From the NCBI GenBank assembly GCA_021775595.1, contig JAJFHN010000052.1, forward strand, positions 1-36,679: a stretch of 36,679 bases of DNA, read 5' to 3'. Shown one piece after another: positions 1 through 8,405 of this stretch. Below the pieces are notes generated by a model. It did no database searches. It was not told where the DNA came from and saw only the letters and a list, made by a program, of their open reading frames with translations. Numbering within the stretch: position 1 is the first letter of the stretch; each line of letters begins with the position of its first letter. This DNA comes from Hyphomicrobiales bacterium. GTDB lineage: Bacteria; Pseudomonadota; Alphaproteobacteria; Rhizobiales; Methyloligellaceae. The position numbers and the translations under genes were made by a program.

Positions 1-1398
1 GCCTTCGCGGTGGCGCTCGATCCAGCGCCCGTTTTCGAAGCCTTTCTCTTTCCCGCCGTCGCGATCGGGTTCGTCGGCGTAAACATGCTGATCGCCTTTC
101 GGGCGCGCGATATGACGATCAGCCGCCGCCAAAGTCTGGCCGTGCTCGTGCTGATCTGGGCCCTGACGCCTTTGGCCGGCGCACTGCCGCTCTATTCAGC
201 CGGATTTCCCGGTGAATTGGTGCCCGCGATCTTCGAAGCGACTTCGGGCTTTACCACGACTGGCGCAAGCGTGATCGGCGAATTCGCCAGCGTGCCGCGT
301 TCAATTCTGGTCTGGCGCGGGCTGCTCCAATGGATGGGAGGATTCGTCACATTGTTGCTGCTTGCAGCTCTGTTGGGGCCGCTCTGGGAAGGCAATGTGA
401 CCGAGCGTCAGACCCGGCTGTTCGGCAAGTCTGAACAGCGGATTTTTGCTCGAATCGCGGAAGCCATCCGTGTGATTCTGCCAATTTATACGCTCGTCAC
501 TTTGCTTTGTTTTCTGAGCTTGATGGTCTCCGGTCTGCCCTCGTTCGATGCTTTTTGCCTATCGCTCTCCACCGTTTCAACAGGCGGCTTCATGCCGCGC
601 GAGGGCACCATCGCCCTATACGGCTCGACATCGGCCGAATTCGTCTTGGCCATCTTCATGGCCCTTGGCTCGGTCAGCATCCTTTGGGTTCAGGCGCTGG
701 TTTCCGGCAGATGGACGTTGGTCAACGACGTGCGCGAGCCTTATCTCATCGGTGCGGCGATCGTCGCGGGCGGCGGCGTTTTGACGGCGCTGATGCTGCA
801 AAATGCGCCAATCGGCGGTCTGGACGACGTGATCGATACGGTGGCCCTGTCGCTCGCCACGTCTGCGTCATTGATTTCAACGACAGGCTTCATGATTTCG
901 GAGCCGGCGAACGGTTTGATTCCCTACATGGTCATCTTGGCGGTTGTCATTATCGGCGGCGGCGCCTTTTCCACAGCCGGCGGACTGAAAGTCTATCGCT
1001 TGTGGGCGATGTGTCGGCAAATCGGCCGCGAACTGCGGTTGCTGATCTATCCCCACGGCGTGCGCCCGTCTGCCGATGGGGACGAGATTCGCGATGAGCG
1101 CCTGATGATGGCCATTTGGACGACCTTCGGCGCCTACATTATCACCATTGCCCTGCTTGCCATCGCCCTCGCGGCGTCTGGTCTCAACTTCGAGGGCGCG
1201 TTGCTGGCGGCCGCAAGCAGCGTCTCAAACATCGGGCCGGCTTACGAAATCATGCGGGTAAACGATTTTCCCGACGCCCCAAGCTACGCAAACATGGCGC
1301 CTTGGACTCAAATCGCACTCTGCGGCGGTATGATACTGGGCCGAGGAGAAGTTCTTGTCTTGCTGAGTCTTCTGAGCACAGCCTATTGGCGCGACTGA
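1..1398 (+). CDS. trkH: TrkH family potassium uptake protein (5' end cut by window edge)
   Basis: Inner-membrane, K+-translocating subunit of the Trk system, which works with the NAD-binding regulator TrkA. The frame is open to the first base of the window, and the GTG at 10 is only the first start-like codon inside it, so the true start lies to the left; roughly 20 residues are missing compared with usual TrkH length (about 480). Counting from that GTG, the four pore-loop repeats are visible: TSGFTTTGAS (78-87), LSTVSTGGF (186-194), a STTGF loop with its glycine near 293, and SSVSNIGPA with its glycine near 409. Each filter glycine is present, and hydrophobic helices lie between the loops. 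The gene is followed by hfq on the same strand after 173 bases, an order common in alphaproteobacteria, where trkA and ntrX usually lie upstream. Confidence 0.95.
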   Translation, partial: AFAVALDPAPVFEAFLFPAVAIGFVGVNMLIAFRARDMTISRRQSLAVLVLIWALTPLAGALPLYSAGFPGELVPAIFEATSGFTTTGASVIGEFASVPRSILVWRGLLQWMGGFVTLLLLAALLGPLWEGNVTERQTRLFGKSEQRIFARIAEAIRVILPIYTLVTLLCFLSLMVSGLPSFDAFCLSLSTVSTGGFMPREGTIALYGSTSAEFVLAIFMALGSVSILWVQALVSGRWTLVNDVREPYLIGAAIVAGGGVLTALMLQNAPIGGLDDVIDTVALSLATSASLISTTGFMISEPANGLIPYMVILAVVIIGGGAFSTAGGLKVYRLWAMCRQIGRELRLLIYPHGVRPSADGDEIRDERLMMAIWTTFGAYIITIALLAIALAASGLNFEGALLAAASSVSNIGPAYEIMRVNDFPDAPSYANMAPWTQIALCGGMILGRGEVLVLLSLLSTAYWRD

Positions 1399-1454
1399 TC
1401 GTAGAATTATTTGGTTGGCTCGTGTTGATTACAATAAGTTGAGTGAATTACCAC

Positions 1455-1536
1455 TTGCGGTTGCCATAGACATTGTCATTTAATGTATCGACGGCATTTC
1501 ACATCTGTTGAGTTCCCGACGTATTTCCTAAATACT
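1455..1536 (+). promoter_or_regulatory. Candidate hfq promoters in the trkH-hfq gap
   Basis: The 173-base gap before hfq is more AT-rich than its surroundings. Two sigma70-like pairs can be read. The nearer has TTGAGT at 1508-1513 and AATACT at 1531-1536 with a 17-base spacer, placing transcription start near 1543, about 30 bases before the hfq ATG. The farther has TTGCGG at 1455-1460 and TTTAAT at 1479-1484 with an 18-base spacer. Both are imperfect matches read by eye. No clear terminator for trkH is visible. Confidence 0.4.
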
Positions 1537-1571
1537 ATCGAGATAAACCTAACGACAAAAATGGGATTCAA

Positions 1572-1838
1572 ATGGCTGGAGAGCGAACGCAAAGCCTACA
1601 AGATACTTTTTTAAATCACGTTCGAAAAAGCAAGACACCGCTCACAATATTTCTGGTCAACGGCGTCAAACTGCAAGGCGTCGTGAGCTGGTTCGATAAT
1701 TTTTGTGTTTTGCTGCGCCGAGATGGCCATTCTCAGCTGGTCTACAAGCATGCAATTTCGACAATCATGCCTGGTCAGCCGATTCAACTGTTCGACGAAA
1801 TCGACGATGGCGATCAAGCTGAAAGCGCCAGCGATTGA
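1572..1838 (+). CDS. hfq: RNA chaperone Hfq
   Basis: Hexameric Sm-like RNA chaperone that pairs small RNAs with mRNAs in the cytoplasm. At 88 residues it has the short alphaproteobacterial form: an N-terminal helix, an Sm1 motif over about residues 24-50 ([14 protein letters not shown], then a [13 protein letters not shown] segment) and an Sm2 motif with the diagnostic YKHAIST at 58-64. A short acidic tail follows. The ATG at 1572 has GGGA a few bases upstream; another ATG at 1561 is out of frame. hflX follows 24 bases downstream, the classic hfq-hflX pairing, so co-transcription is likely. Confidence 0.97.
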   Translation: MAGERTQSLQDTFLNHVRKSKTPLTIFLVNGVKLQGVVSWFDNFCVLLRRDGHSQLVYKHAISTIMPGQPIQLFDEIDDGDQAESASD

Positions 1839-1862
1839 TCGCGCAACTTTGGCGGTGAGCCC

Positions 1863-3251
1863 TTGACATCCGGCCGCAAGCGACGCGGACGACTTGTACG
1901 CAGTGCGCCAAGCGACGGCGAGCGTACGCGCGCGCTCGTTCTCTGTCCCATCACCAAAACCACGGCCGATACCGGATCGCGCGGGGAAGGGGGTGCGGCC
2001 GCCAGCCAGCCGCCACCGCAATACCGACTTGAAGAGGCCGTCGGCCTGGCGCGCGCTATTGAGCTCGAAATCGTTTCAAGCGGAATTGTGCCGCTGCCGC
2101 GGATCCGGCCGGCTACGCTCTTTGGGTCCGGCAAGGTCGACGAATTTGCGGGGCTCATTCACGTCGAGAAGGTCGGCCTCGTCATCGTCGATCACGCCCT
2201 AAGCCCCGTGCAGCAGCGCAATTTGGAGCGCGCTTGGGGCACAAAGGTGCTCGACCGGACGGGACTCATCCTGGAGATTTTCGGCCGCCGCGCACGCACC
2301 AAAGAAGGTCGGCTGCAGGTCGAACTGGCTCATCTGACCTATCAGAAGAGCCGGCTGGTGCGATCATGGACGCATTTGGAACGCCAGCGCGGTGGTTTTG
2401 GCTTCTTGGGCGGTCCCGGCGAGACCCAAATTGAATCCGATCGGCGCGTTATTCAAGACCGCATCGGCGCCATCCACAAAGATCTCGAGCGCGTAAAACG
2501 CACGCGTCATTTGCACCGCCGCTCGCGCGAGCGCGTGCCCTATCCCGTTGTCGCGCTTGTCGGTTATACAAATGCCGGAAAATCCACGCTTTTCAATCGA
2601 CTAAGCGGTGCCGAGGTCTATGCAAAGGATTTGCTGTTCGCTACGCTCGATCCAACCATGCGGGAGGTCCAGCTGCCCGGATCGGGCCGAATAATCCTCT
2701 CCGACACGGTCGGCTTCATCTCGCAATTGCCGACGACGCTGATCGCAGCCTTTCGCGCCACGCTGGAAGAGGTTCTCGAGGCCGATCTGCTGCTTCATGT
2801 GCGTGACGTCGCTCACGCCGAATCCGATAGCCAGCGCGACGATGTGGAGGATGTCCTACGCGCCATGGGACTTGAACCAACCGAGCGCGGTGCGCGCATT
2901 ATCGAAGTCTGGAACAAGATCGATCTGATGCCAGATGCCGAGGCCGAAACGGTACGCAATCGCGCGCAACGCTCTGATGGCAAGGCCGTCGTCATTTCCG
3001 CGGTAAGCGGCGAGGGGATCGACGATCTGTTGGTCGCCATCGAGGCCAATCTTGAACGCTTGCATGTGGTGATGGACATTGAAGTGGACGCGGCCAATGG
3101 AGCGCTGATCAATTGGCTGTACGAGAACGCAGATGTGCTGGAGCGAGAGGCCGAAGAGACACAGACGCTGCGCTATCGCATTCGGATTTCTTCGGCAAAA
3201 CGCGACCGGCTGCTGGCTCGGTTGAAAGCCGAAACCTTGCCAGGGACTTGA
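1863..3251 (+). CDS. hflX: GTPase HflX
   Basis: Ribosome-associated GTPase that splits stalled or stressed 70S ribosomes. At 462 residues it has the family layout: an N-terminal HflX domain with the glycine-rich stretch LFGSGKVDEF, a helical linker containing GGPGETQIESDRR, then a G domain with G1 GYTNAGKST (234-242), G3 DTVGF (281-285) and G4 NKID (351-354), and a C-terminal tail. The start is a TTG at 1863, chosen because it opens the long frame just after hfq and has GGTGAG upstream; no better ATG was found before the conserved region. The gene is probably co-transcribed with hfq. It ends three bases from the convergent mazG stop. Confidence 0.95.
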   Translation: MTSGRKRRGRLVRSAPSDGERTRALVLCPITKTTADTGSRGEGGAAASQPPPQYRLEEAVGLARAIELEIVSSGIVPLPRIRPATLFGSGKVDEFAGLIHVEKVGLVIVDHALSPVQQRNLERAWGTKVLDRTGLILEIFGRRARTKEGRLQVELAHLTYQKSRLVRSWTHLERQRGGFGFLGGPGETQIESDRRVIQDRIGAIHKDLERVKRTRHLHRRSRERVPYPVVALVGYTNAGKSTLFNRLSGAEVYAKDLLFATLDPTMREVQLPGSGRIILSDTVGFISQLPTTLIAAFRATLEEVLEADLLLHVRDVAHAESDSQRDDVEDVLRAMGLEPTERGARIIEVWNKIDLMPDAEAETVRNRAQRSDGKAVVISAVSGEGIDDLLVAIEANLERLHVVMDIEVDAANGALINWLYENADVLEREAEETQTLRYRIRISSAKRDRLLARLKAETLPGT

Positions 3252-3277
3252 TATTTAAGTCTTGGCTTCTAGTCCCT
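3242..3277. terminator. Inverted repeats at the hflX/mazG convergent junction
   Basis: The two convergent genes stop within a few bases of each other. AGGGACT (3242-3248) and AGTCCCT (3271-3277) are perfect 7-base complements. Inside them GACTT (3245-3249) and AAGTC (3257-3261) can form a competing hairpin that spans both stop codons. Only a three-T stretch follows on the plus strand, so this is a weak, possibly bidirectional terminator overlapping the end of both coding regions. Confidence 0.35.
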
Positions 3278-4085
3278 TTGCCTCGACCCACAACCGCTCC
3301 ATTTCTTCCAGATCGGCTTGATCTGGCGAGCGCCCTTGAGACGCGAGCGCGCGCTCCACATGAGCAAATCTGCGCGTGAATTTGGTACACGTTCGCCGCA
3401 ATGCGCGTTCGGGATCGATATCCAGGTGTCGCGCCATGTTCGCCAACACGAACAGGAAATCACCATATTCATCCTCGATCGCGTCGCGGCCGCCATCGCC
3501 GTCTTCAGCAGCTGCAATGGCCTGCTCGAGCTCGCCGAGTTCTTCGCGAGCCTTATCGAACACGGGCGCAATGGAGGGCCAATCGAATCCGACCCGCGCC
3601 GCTTTGCTTTGCAATTTGACTGATCTCGTCAGGGCAGGGAGCCCAATCGGCACGGTATCGAGCAAGCCTGTCTCGGCCGCGCGCTCTCCCGATTGCGACT
3701 TTTCTTCAGCTTTGATGCGCTCCCACAATCCGTTGACGTCCTCCGCCGAGCGCGCCGTCTCATCGCCGAAGACGTGGGGATGTCGGCGCACCATTTTTTC
3801 GCAAACCGTATCGGCCACATCGCTCAATTCAAATGCTCCGTCTTCTTGCGCCAACCGCGCGTGATAGACGACTTGAAAGAGCAGGTCACCGAGTTCGTCC
3901 TTGAGCGCCGCCATGTCATTCTTCTCGATGGCATCGGTCACCTCGTAGGCCTCTTCGATGGTGTAGGGGGCGATCGTCTCGAAGCTTTGCTCGAGATCCC
4001 ACGGACAACCCGTGCCCGGCGTGCGCAGCGCTGCCATGATCTCAACGAGCTTGTCGATCGCATTCTGCTTCGTTGGCGCTGTCAT
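3255..4085 (-). CDS. mazG: Nucleoside triphosphate pyrophosphohydrolase MazG
   Basis: Cytoplasmic all-alpha NTP pyrophosphohydrolase that converts NTPs or dNTPs to the monophosphate plus pyrophosphate, cleaning the nucleotide pool. At 276 residues it is the long form with two tandem MazG folds. The first carries the metal-binding motif EEAYE (44-48) followed by ELGDLLFQ (64-71). The second has REELGELEQAI and DEYGDFLF in the C-terminal third. The sequence around CPWDLEQSFETIAPYTIEEAYE is typical of the family. The ATG at 4085 has GGGACA upstream. It is convergent with hflX, which precedes mazG in many alphaproteobacteria in various orientations. Confidence 0.95.
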   Translation of the reverse strand: MTAPTKQNAIDKLVEIMAALRTPGTGCPWDLEQSFETIAPYTIEEAYEVTDAIEKNDMAALKDELGDLLFQVVYHARLAQEDGAFELSDVADTVCEKMVRRHPHVFGDETARSAEDVNGLWERIKAEEKSQSGERAAETGLLDTVPIGLPALTRSVKLQSKAARVGFDWPSIAPVFDKAREELGELEQAIAAAEDGDGGRDAIEDEYGDFLFVLANMARHLDIDPERALRRTCTKFTRRFAHVERALASQGRSPDQADLEEMERLWVEAKGLEAKT

Positions 4086-4284
4086 GATGTCTGTCCCGCA
4101 TATTATGGCGTTAGAGCGTTTTTCGGCCGGCGTGGGCTGGAGTGGGGTGGACGCTGCGTGTCCAATTTAGCGCCTTGTATCCGCATGCTGTAATTCGCAT
4201 AATGTATATTATGGAAAATATAAGCAGCGATATTAGTACGGGTAATTGATTTATGGTTCAAAGACTTAGCTAATAGCGTGGGCC
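4086..4284. other. Intergenic region between pepA and mazG
   Basis: These 199 bases lie between two minus-strand genes and contain an AT-rich patch around 4195-4260 in an otherwise GC-rich window. The region should hold the mazG promoter and any pepA terminator. A TAATAT stretch on the minus strand lies close to mazG but has no good -35 partner at the right distance. No clear hairpin with a T-run was seen and no convincing small gene was found. Confidence 0.4.
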
Positions 4285-5802
4285 TCAACCCTCATAATTG
4301 TCAGCGATGAGACGGTCGAGCAGCCGCACGCCGAACCCTGAGCCCCAGCTTTGATTGGTATCTGTTTTAGGCGCATCCATTGCCGTGCCGGCGATATCCA
4401 GATGTGCCCACGCCACGTCTTTGTTGACAAAACGCTGCAGGAATTGCGCGGCCGTGATCGAGCCACCCATGCGTCCGCCGATGTTCTGGATATCGGCAAC
4501 CTTGGATTCAATCAGCTTGTCGTACTTGGGCCCAAGCGGCAGCCGCCACAGTTTTTCGCCCGTCACCTCCCCCGCCTTTGTCAGGCGCTGCGAGAGCTCG
4601 TCATTGTTGGAGAAGAGACCTGCATACTCCTTGCCGAGTGCGACGATGACCGCGCCGGTGAGCGTTGCCAGATTGACCATCGCTTGCGGCTTGAAGCGCT
4701 TTTGCGCGTACCACAGCGCATCGGCCAGCACCATGCGGCCTTCCGCGTCGGTGTTGAGGACTTCGATGGTTTTTCCCGACATGGCCGTCACGACGTCGCC
4801 TGGCCGCGTCGCGTTGCCGTCGGGCATGTTTTCGACCAGTCCGACAATGCCGACGGCATTGATCTTCGCCTTGCGTGTTGCCAGTGCCTGCATCAGGCCG
4901 GCAACACACGCGGCGCCCGCCATATCCCCCTTCATGTCGCCCATGCCGGCAGAAGGCTTGATCGAAATGCCACCTGTATCGAAACACACGCCCTTGCCGA
5001 CGATCGCCACAGGCTTGGCGCGTGATTTGGCGCCAGCACCCCGCCATTGCATCACAACAAGTTGGCTTGGTTTTCTGCTTCCCAGACCAACCGACAGCAA
5101 CGCGCCCATGCCTTGATCGGCCAACGCCTTAGGTCCGAGAACTTCGACTTTTACGCCGATTTTACTCAACAATTTTAATCTCTTGGCGAATTCGACGGGT
5201 CCGAGAACATTGGCTGGCTCATTGACCAGATCGCGCGCCAGATCGACGCCGTCGCCGATTGCCTTGGCGCGTTTGAACGCCGTGCGCGCGGCGCCTGCGC
5301 CCTTGCACTGGATGACGAGCTTCTTCAGTGCTTTCGAGCCGTTGTCATCATTGTTGCCGGACGTTTTGTATTTATCGAAAGTGTATCCGCGCAGCCAAGC
5401 CCCGAGCGCCAAATTGGCGACATCGTTGGCGCCGATGGCCGGCCTGGCGCTTGCGCCCTCGACGATGACCTGGGCTTCGGTGCCTTCGCGCCCGGTCAGT
5501 TTGCTGCGCATGACGCCGCCGAGATTCAGCCAGTCGATTTCCGAATAATCCTTGAGCGCACCCGCGCCCACCACAAGCAAGCGCGCAAGTGTCGTGCCCT
5601 GCGGCACCAACAGATCGAGGACGTTTCCTTTCTTCCCCTTGAACTGGGAAACCTTCATCGCTCGCGTGATGATACCACCGGCCTTTTTGTCGAGCGCCTT
5701 CGCAGCGGCGCCGATTTTGCCCCCCTCCTCGGCCAAAATAACGAGAGTGCCCCGTTGCGGCGCCTTGATTTCGGCAAAGGATATGGCTGTGGGCCTGCTC
5801 AT
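4285..5802 (-). CDS. pepA: Leucyl aminopeptidase (M17 family)
   Basis: Cytosolic, hexameric, two-metal aminopeptidase that releases N-terminal residues, preferably leucine; in E. coli PepA is also a DNA-binding protein. At 505 residues it matches the usual length. The M17 signature NTDAEGRM is at 350-357, and all five metal ligands of the E. coli enzyme are at identical numbers: K270, D275, D293, D352 and E354. The N-terminal macro-like domain spans roughly 1-170. The ATG at 5802 has GGGAG seven bases upstream. It is divergent from lptF, a neighbour arrangement common in this group. Confidence 0.97.
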   Translation of the reverse strand: MSRPTAISFAEIKAPQRGTLVILAEEGGKIGAAAKALDKKAGGIITRAMKVSQFKGKKGNVLDLLVPQGTTLARLLVVGAGALKDYSEIDWLNLGGVMRSKLTGREGTEAQVIVEGASARPAIGANDVANLALGAWLRGYTFDKYKTSGNNDDNGSKALKKLVIQCKGAGAARTAFKRAKAIGDGVDLARDLVNEPANVLGPVEFAKRLKLLSKIGVKVEVLGPKALADQGMGALLSVGLGSRKPSQLVVMQWRGAGAKSRAKPVAIVGKGVCFDTGGISIKPSAGMGDMKGDMAGAACVAGLMQALATRKAKINAVGIVGLVENMPDGNATRPGDVVTAMSGKTIEVLNTDAEGRMVLADALWYAQKRFKPQAMVNLATLTGAVIVALGKEYAGLFSNNDELSQRLTKAGEVTGEKLWRLPLGPKYDKLIESKVADIQNIGGRMGGSITAAQFLQRFVNKDVAWAHLDIAGTAMDAPKTDTNQSWGSGFGVRLLDRLIADNYEG

Positions 5803-6105
5803 GGTGTGCTCCCTGATTCGTAAATTGCGACGAGTTTGTGTGATTTCTCGGATGAATGTTTTCTGTTTGTTCTACAGTTTGGGGCTCTGGGCGGTGATTC
5901 AGTCCCAAAATGGGCGACTCCTGTGTCCCTCCGGCCACGCTAAATAAATCTTGTGTCCAGCTTTCGCAAGGGAGTGTAGCAGGTCGAAATTCCGCCATGT
6001 TAGAATGGTGGAAATCGCTTTGGGCACAAATAGATGGCAGTTCGCAAGCCACAAAATAAAACGCTTTAGCTTGCGGACCATATGACGGGGAGCACGGCTG
6101 GTCCA
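5803..6105. promoter_or_regulatory. Divergent pepA / lptF control region
   Basis: This region of about 300 bases separates the divergent starts of pepA and lptF and contains no supported gene. Two inverted repeats are visible: CCGCCAT (5992-5998) with ATGGTGG (6005-6011), one wobble pair and a six-base loop; and CGCAAGC (6043-6049) with GCTTGCG (6069-6075), perfect over seven bases, just upstream of lptF. A weak minus-strand promoter-like pair (TTGCGA, 17 bases, TATTTA) lies near 5940-5970 and could serve pepA. Its -10 match is poor. Confidence 0.4.
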
Positions 6106-7308
6106 ATGGACCTGTTCAGCCGCTATGTGTTTCGACAGGCAGCAGGGTCGTTTCTGCTGATCTTGTTGACGTTGACCGCGATCGTCTGGCTGGCGACCGC
6201 GCTCTCTCGGCTTGAGCTTTTGACGGCCCAAGGTCAGAGCGCCGTTCTGTTCCTCAAAATGACTTTGCTTGCCCTGCCCAACCTGTTTGCGCTGATTGCT
6301 CCCAACGCTTTTTTGCTGGCCTGTCTGACCACGCTTGACCGGCTGAACGGCGACAGCGAATTGATTGCCATGACCGCCTCCGGCGCGCCCATTTGGCGGT
6401 TTGCCACGCCTCTCGTCATCCTTGCCGGATTGGTGGCGATGATCATCGTCTCCGTAAATTTCTATTTTCAGCCCTTGAGCGCGCGTTTGCTGCGCTCCTA
6501 TGTCACCCAGGTGCGCACCGACCTGATTTCCCAGGTGCTTCGTCCGGGTCAGTTTTCCAGCCCGGAAAAAGGCTTGACCTTCCACATCGCCGACCGTGCC
6601 CTAAACGGCGATCTCGAGGGTCTTGTCGTTCATGACGAACGCGATCCTGCCCAGACCATGACCATCCTCGCCAAGCGGGGTCGCATCGTCAAAGCCGAAG
6701 GCGGCGCATTCCTCACCATGTCCGACGGTCACATCCAGCGTTTCAGCGCCGATCGCGCCGAACGCGACGTTCAGATCGTCGAATTCGAGCAATACGTCTT
6801 CGATATTTCCCAATTCGGACCGAAATCGAAGGTCGAGGAGATCAAGCCCAGAGCCCGCTATTTGAGCGAGCTGATCAATCCCGATCCTGATGATCTGTAT
6901 TTCAAGCGATTTCCAGGGAAATTCCGGTCCGAGCTCCACAACCGCTTCGCGACGCCGCTCTATCCATTTGCCTATGCTCTCATTGCCATCGCCCTATTGG
7001 GCGGCGTCCGAACGGTCCGGCAAAATCGCTGGGGAAGCGTCATCACCGCCTTTGGCTGTTCGGTCGGCATTCGCGTCGCCGGTCTGGCGGCGATGAATAT
7101 GCTCACGCTGAGCTCGTGGGCCGTGGCGTTGGTCTACGGCATTCCGTTGACGGCCATAGCCGTCAGCGCGTGGATTGCCAGCAGACAGTTCTCCAATGCC
7201 CTTTGGCCGGACTGGAGTCGTGCGCTTTCGACCAAAATACGAATTGCCTTCAGCACCCTGTCGTTGCCTGGGTTGGGTGGACGGGCGAGTACCGGAGGTG
7301 CCGCATGA
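6106..7308 (+). CDS. lptF: LPS export permease LptF
   Basis: Inner-membrane permease of the LptB2FG ABC transporter, which extracts LPS and passes it to the periplasmic bridge. The YjgP/YjgQ family layout is clear: membrane helices in the N-terminal 100 residues (including the RLNGDSELIAMTASGAP segment typical of LptF/G), a periplasmic beta-jellyroll domain in the middle, and three C-terminal helices. The ATG at 6106 was chosen because MDLFSRYVFRQ matches the usual N-terminus; an in-frame ATG at 6082 would add eight residues (408 instead of 400), and neither has an ideal ribosome site. The stop overlaps the lptG start. Confidence 0.93.
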   Translation: MDLFSRYVFRQAAGSFLLILLTLTAIVWLATALSRLELLTAQGQSAVLFLKMTLLALPNLFALIAPNAFLLACLTTLDRLNGDSELIAMTASGAPIWRFATPLVILAGLVAMIIVSVNFYFQPLSARLLRSYVTQVRTDLISQVLRPGQFSSPEKGLTFHIADRALNGDLEGLVVHDERDPAQTMTILAKRGRIVKAEGGAFLTMSDGHIQRFSADRAERDVQIVEFEQYVFDISQFGPKSKVEEIKPRARYLSELINPDPDDLYFKRFPGKFRSELHNRFATPLYPFAYALIAIALLGGVRTVRQNRWGSVITAFGCSVGIRVAGLAAMNMLTLSSWAVALVYGIPLTAIAVSAWIASRQFSNALWPDWSRALSTKIRIAFSTLSLPGLGGRASTGGAA

Positions 7309-8402
7309 GCATCATAACCGGAACTCTCGCGCGCTACATTTCATGGCGATTTATGGTCACCATCTTCGGGGTCTTCTTGCTCTGTACGGTGTTGATCTTT
7401 TTCGTCGATTTCATCGAGATTCTGCGCCAATCGGGCAAATATGGCAGCGTGCCGGTCTGGCTGATGATTTGGCTTTCGATGCTGCGCCTGGCGTCCTACT
7501 CCGAGCTCGTGCTGCCGTTTGCCGTATTGATCGGAAGCATCGGTGGCTTCCTGATGTTGAGCCGATCGTCTGAACTGGTGATCGTGCGCTCGGCCGGCAT
7601 GTCCGTTTGGCAGTTTGTCGCGCCTGGCGTGGCGGTTGCCTTTGTCATCGGCGTTGTTGCGGTCACTGCATACAATCCGCTGGCCGCCGCCGCCCGCGAT
7701 TATGCCGACAGTCTCTACGGCGAGGCCTTCGGCAAGCAGGCCTCTATCCTCAAGACCCGCAATGCGGGCGCTTGGCTGCGCCAGGACGGATCCGATGGCC
7801 AATCGGTGATGCATTCAAGCCTGGCGGCCAATAATGGCCTCTCGCTCGTTGGCGTTTCGGTCATCCAATACGACAAGAGCGACAATTTCCTGGAGCGCAT
7901 CGAGGCCCGGCAAGCTGAATTGAAAGATGGCCGCTGGGAACTCAGCGACGTCTGGGTCAGCGCCGTTGGACGCGAGCCGGTCCACTACGAAAATTATATT
8001 CTGAGCACCTATCTTTCGCCAACCCAGGTGCGCGACAGCCTGGGCTCAGTGCTTTCGGTGTCGTTCTGGGAGCTGCCGCGTTTCATCGAAATTGCCGACA
8101 AAGCCGGCCTGCCCGCGACCCGCTACAAGCTGCAGTATCAAATTCTGCTCTCGCGTCCCTTCCTGCTCGTGGTCATGGTGTTGTTGGCAGCGACTTGCTC
8201 GTTGCGTGCCTTCCGCTTCGGCAAAATTCAATCGATGGTGATCGCCGGGCTCGCTGCAGGCTTTGCGTTTTTTGTTCTCGCAGAGATATCGCGAAATTTG
8301 GGCATGTCGGGGCTTGCGTCGCCCGCCGTGGCCGCCTGGACGCCGCCCCTATTCGGTTGTCTGTTGTCTCTCACGGTCTTGCTTTTTCAGGAGGACGGCT
8401 AG
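7305..8402 (+). CDS. lptG: LPS export permease LptG
   Basis: Second permease of LptB2FG, the partner of LptF in the inner membrane. It has 365 residues with the same six-helix plus jellyroll layout: the N-terminal segment RYISWRFMVTIFGVFLLCTV, the helix-loop LSRSSELVIVRSAGMS, a periplasmic domain in the middle, and C-terminal helices from about residue 280. The ATG at 7305 overlaps the lptF TGA (ATGA) and has a strong GGAGGTG at 7294-7300, so it is preferred over a longer in-frame reading from 7116. Overlap and shared complex argue for translational coupling with lptF. lptD follows after three bases. Confidence 0.95.
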   Translation: MSIITGTLARYISWRFMVTIFGVFLLCTVLIFFVDFIEILRQSGKYGSVPVWLMIWLSMLRLASYSELVLPFAVLIGSIGGFLMLSRSSELVIVRSAGMSVWQFVAPGVAVAFVIGVVAVTAYNPLAAAARDYADSLYGEAFGKQASILKTRNAGAWLRQDGSDGQSVMHSSLAANNGLSLVGVSVIQYDKSDNFLERIEARQAELKDGRWELSDVWVSAVGREPVHYENYILSTYLSPTQVRDSLGSVLSVSFWELPRFIEIADKAGLPATRYKLQYQILLSRPFLLVVMVLLAATCSLRAFRFGKIQSMVIAGLAAGFAFFVLAEISRNLGMSGLASPAVAAWTPPLFGCLLSLTVLLFQEDG

Positions 8403-8405
8403 GTC

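Noticed and set aside
507-1097. Long plus-strand frame inside trkH (196 codons)
   Set aside because: Arg/His-rich translation in a shifted frame of a clear TrkH gene; no recognisable domain.
4351-5116. Two long plus-strand frames opposite pepA
   Set aside because: The pepA reading has all metal ligands at E. coli positions; the opposite frames are by-products of GC-rich codons.
7116-7304. Upstream extension of lptG
   Set aside because: Lies inside lptF in another frame; the ATG at 7305 has GGAGGTG and the family N-terminus.
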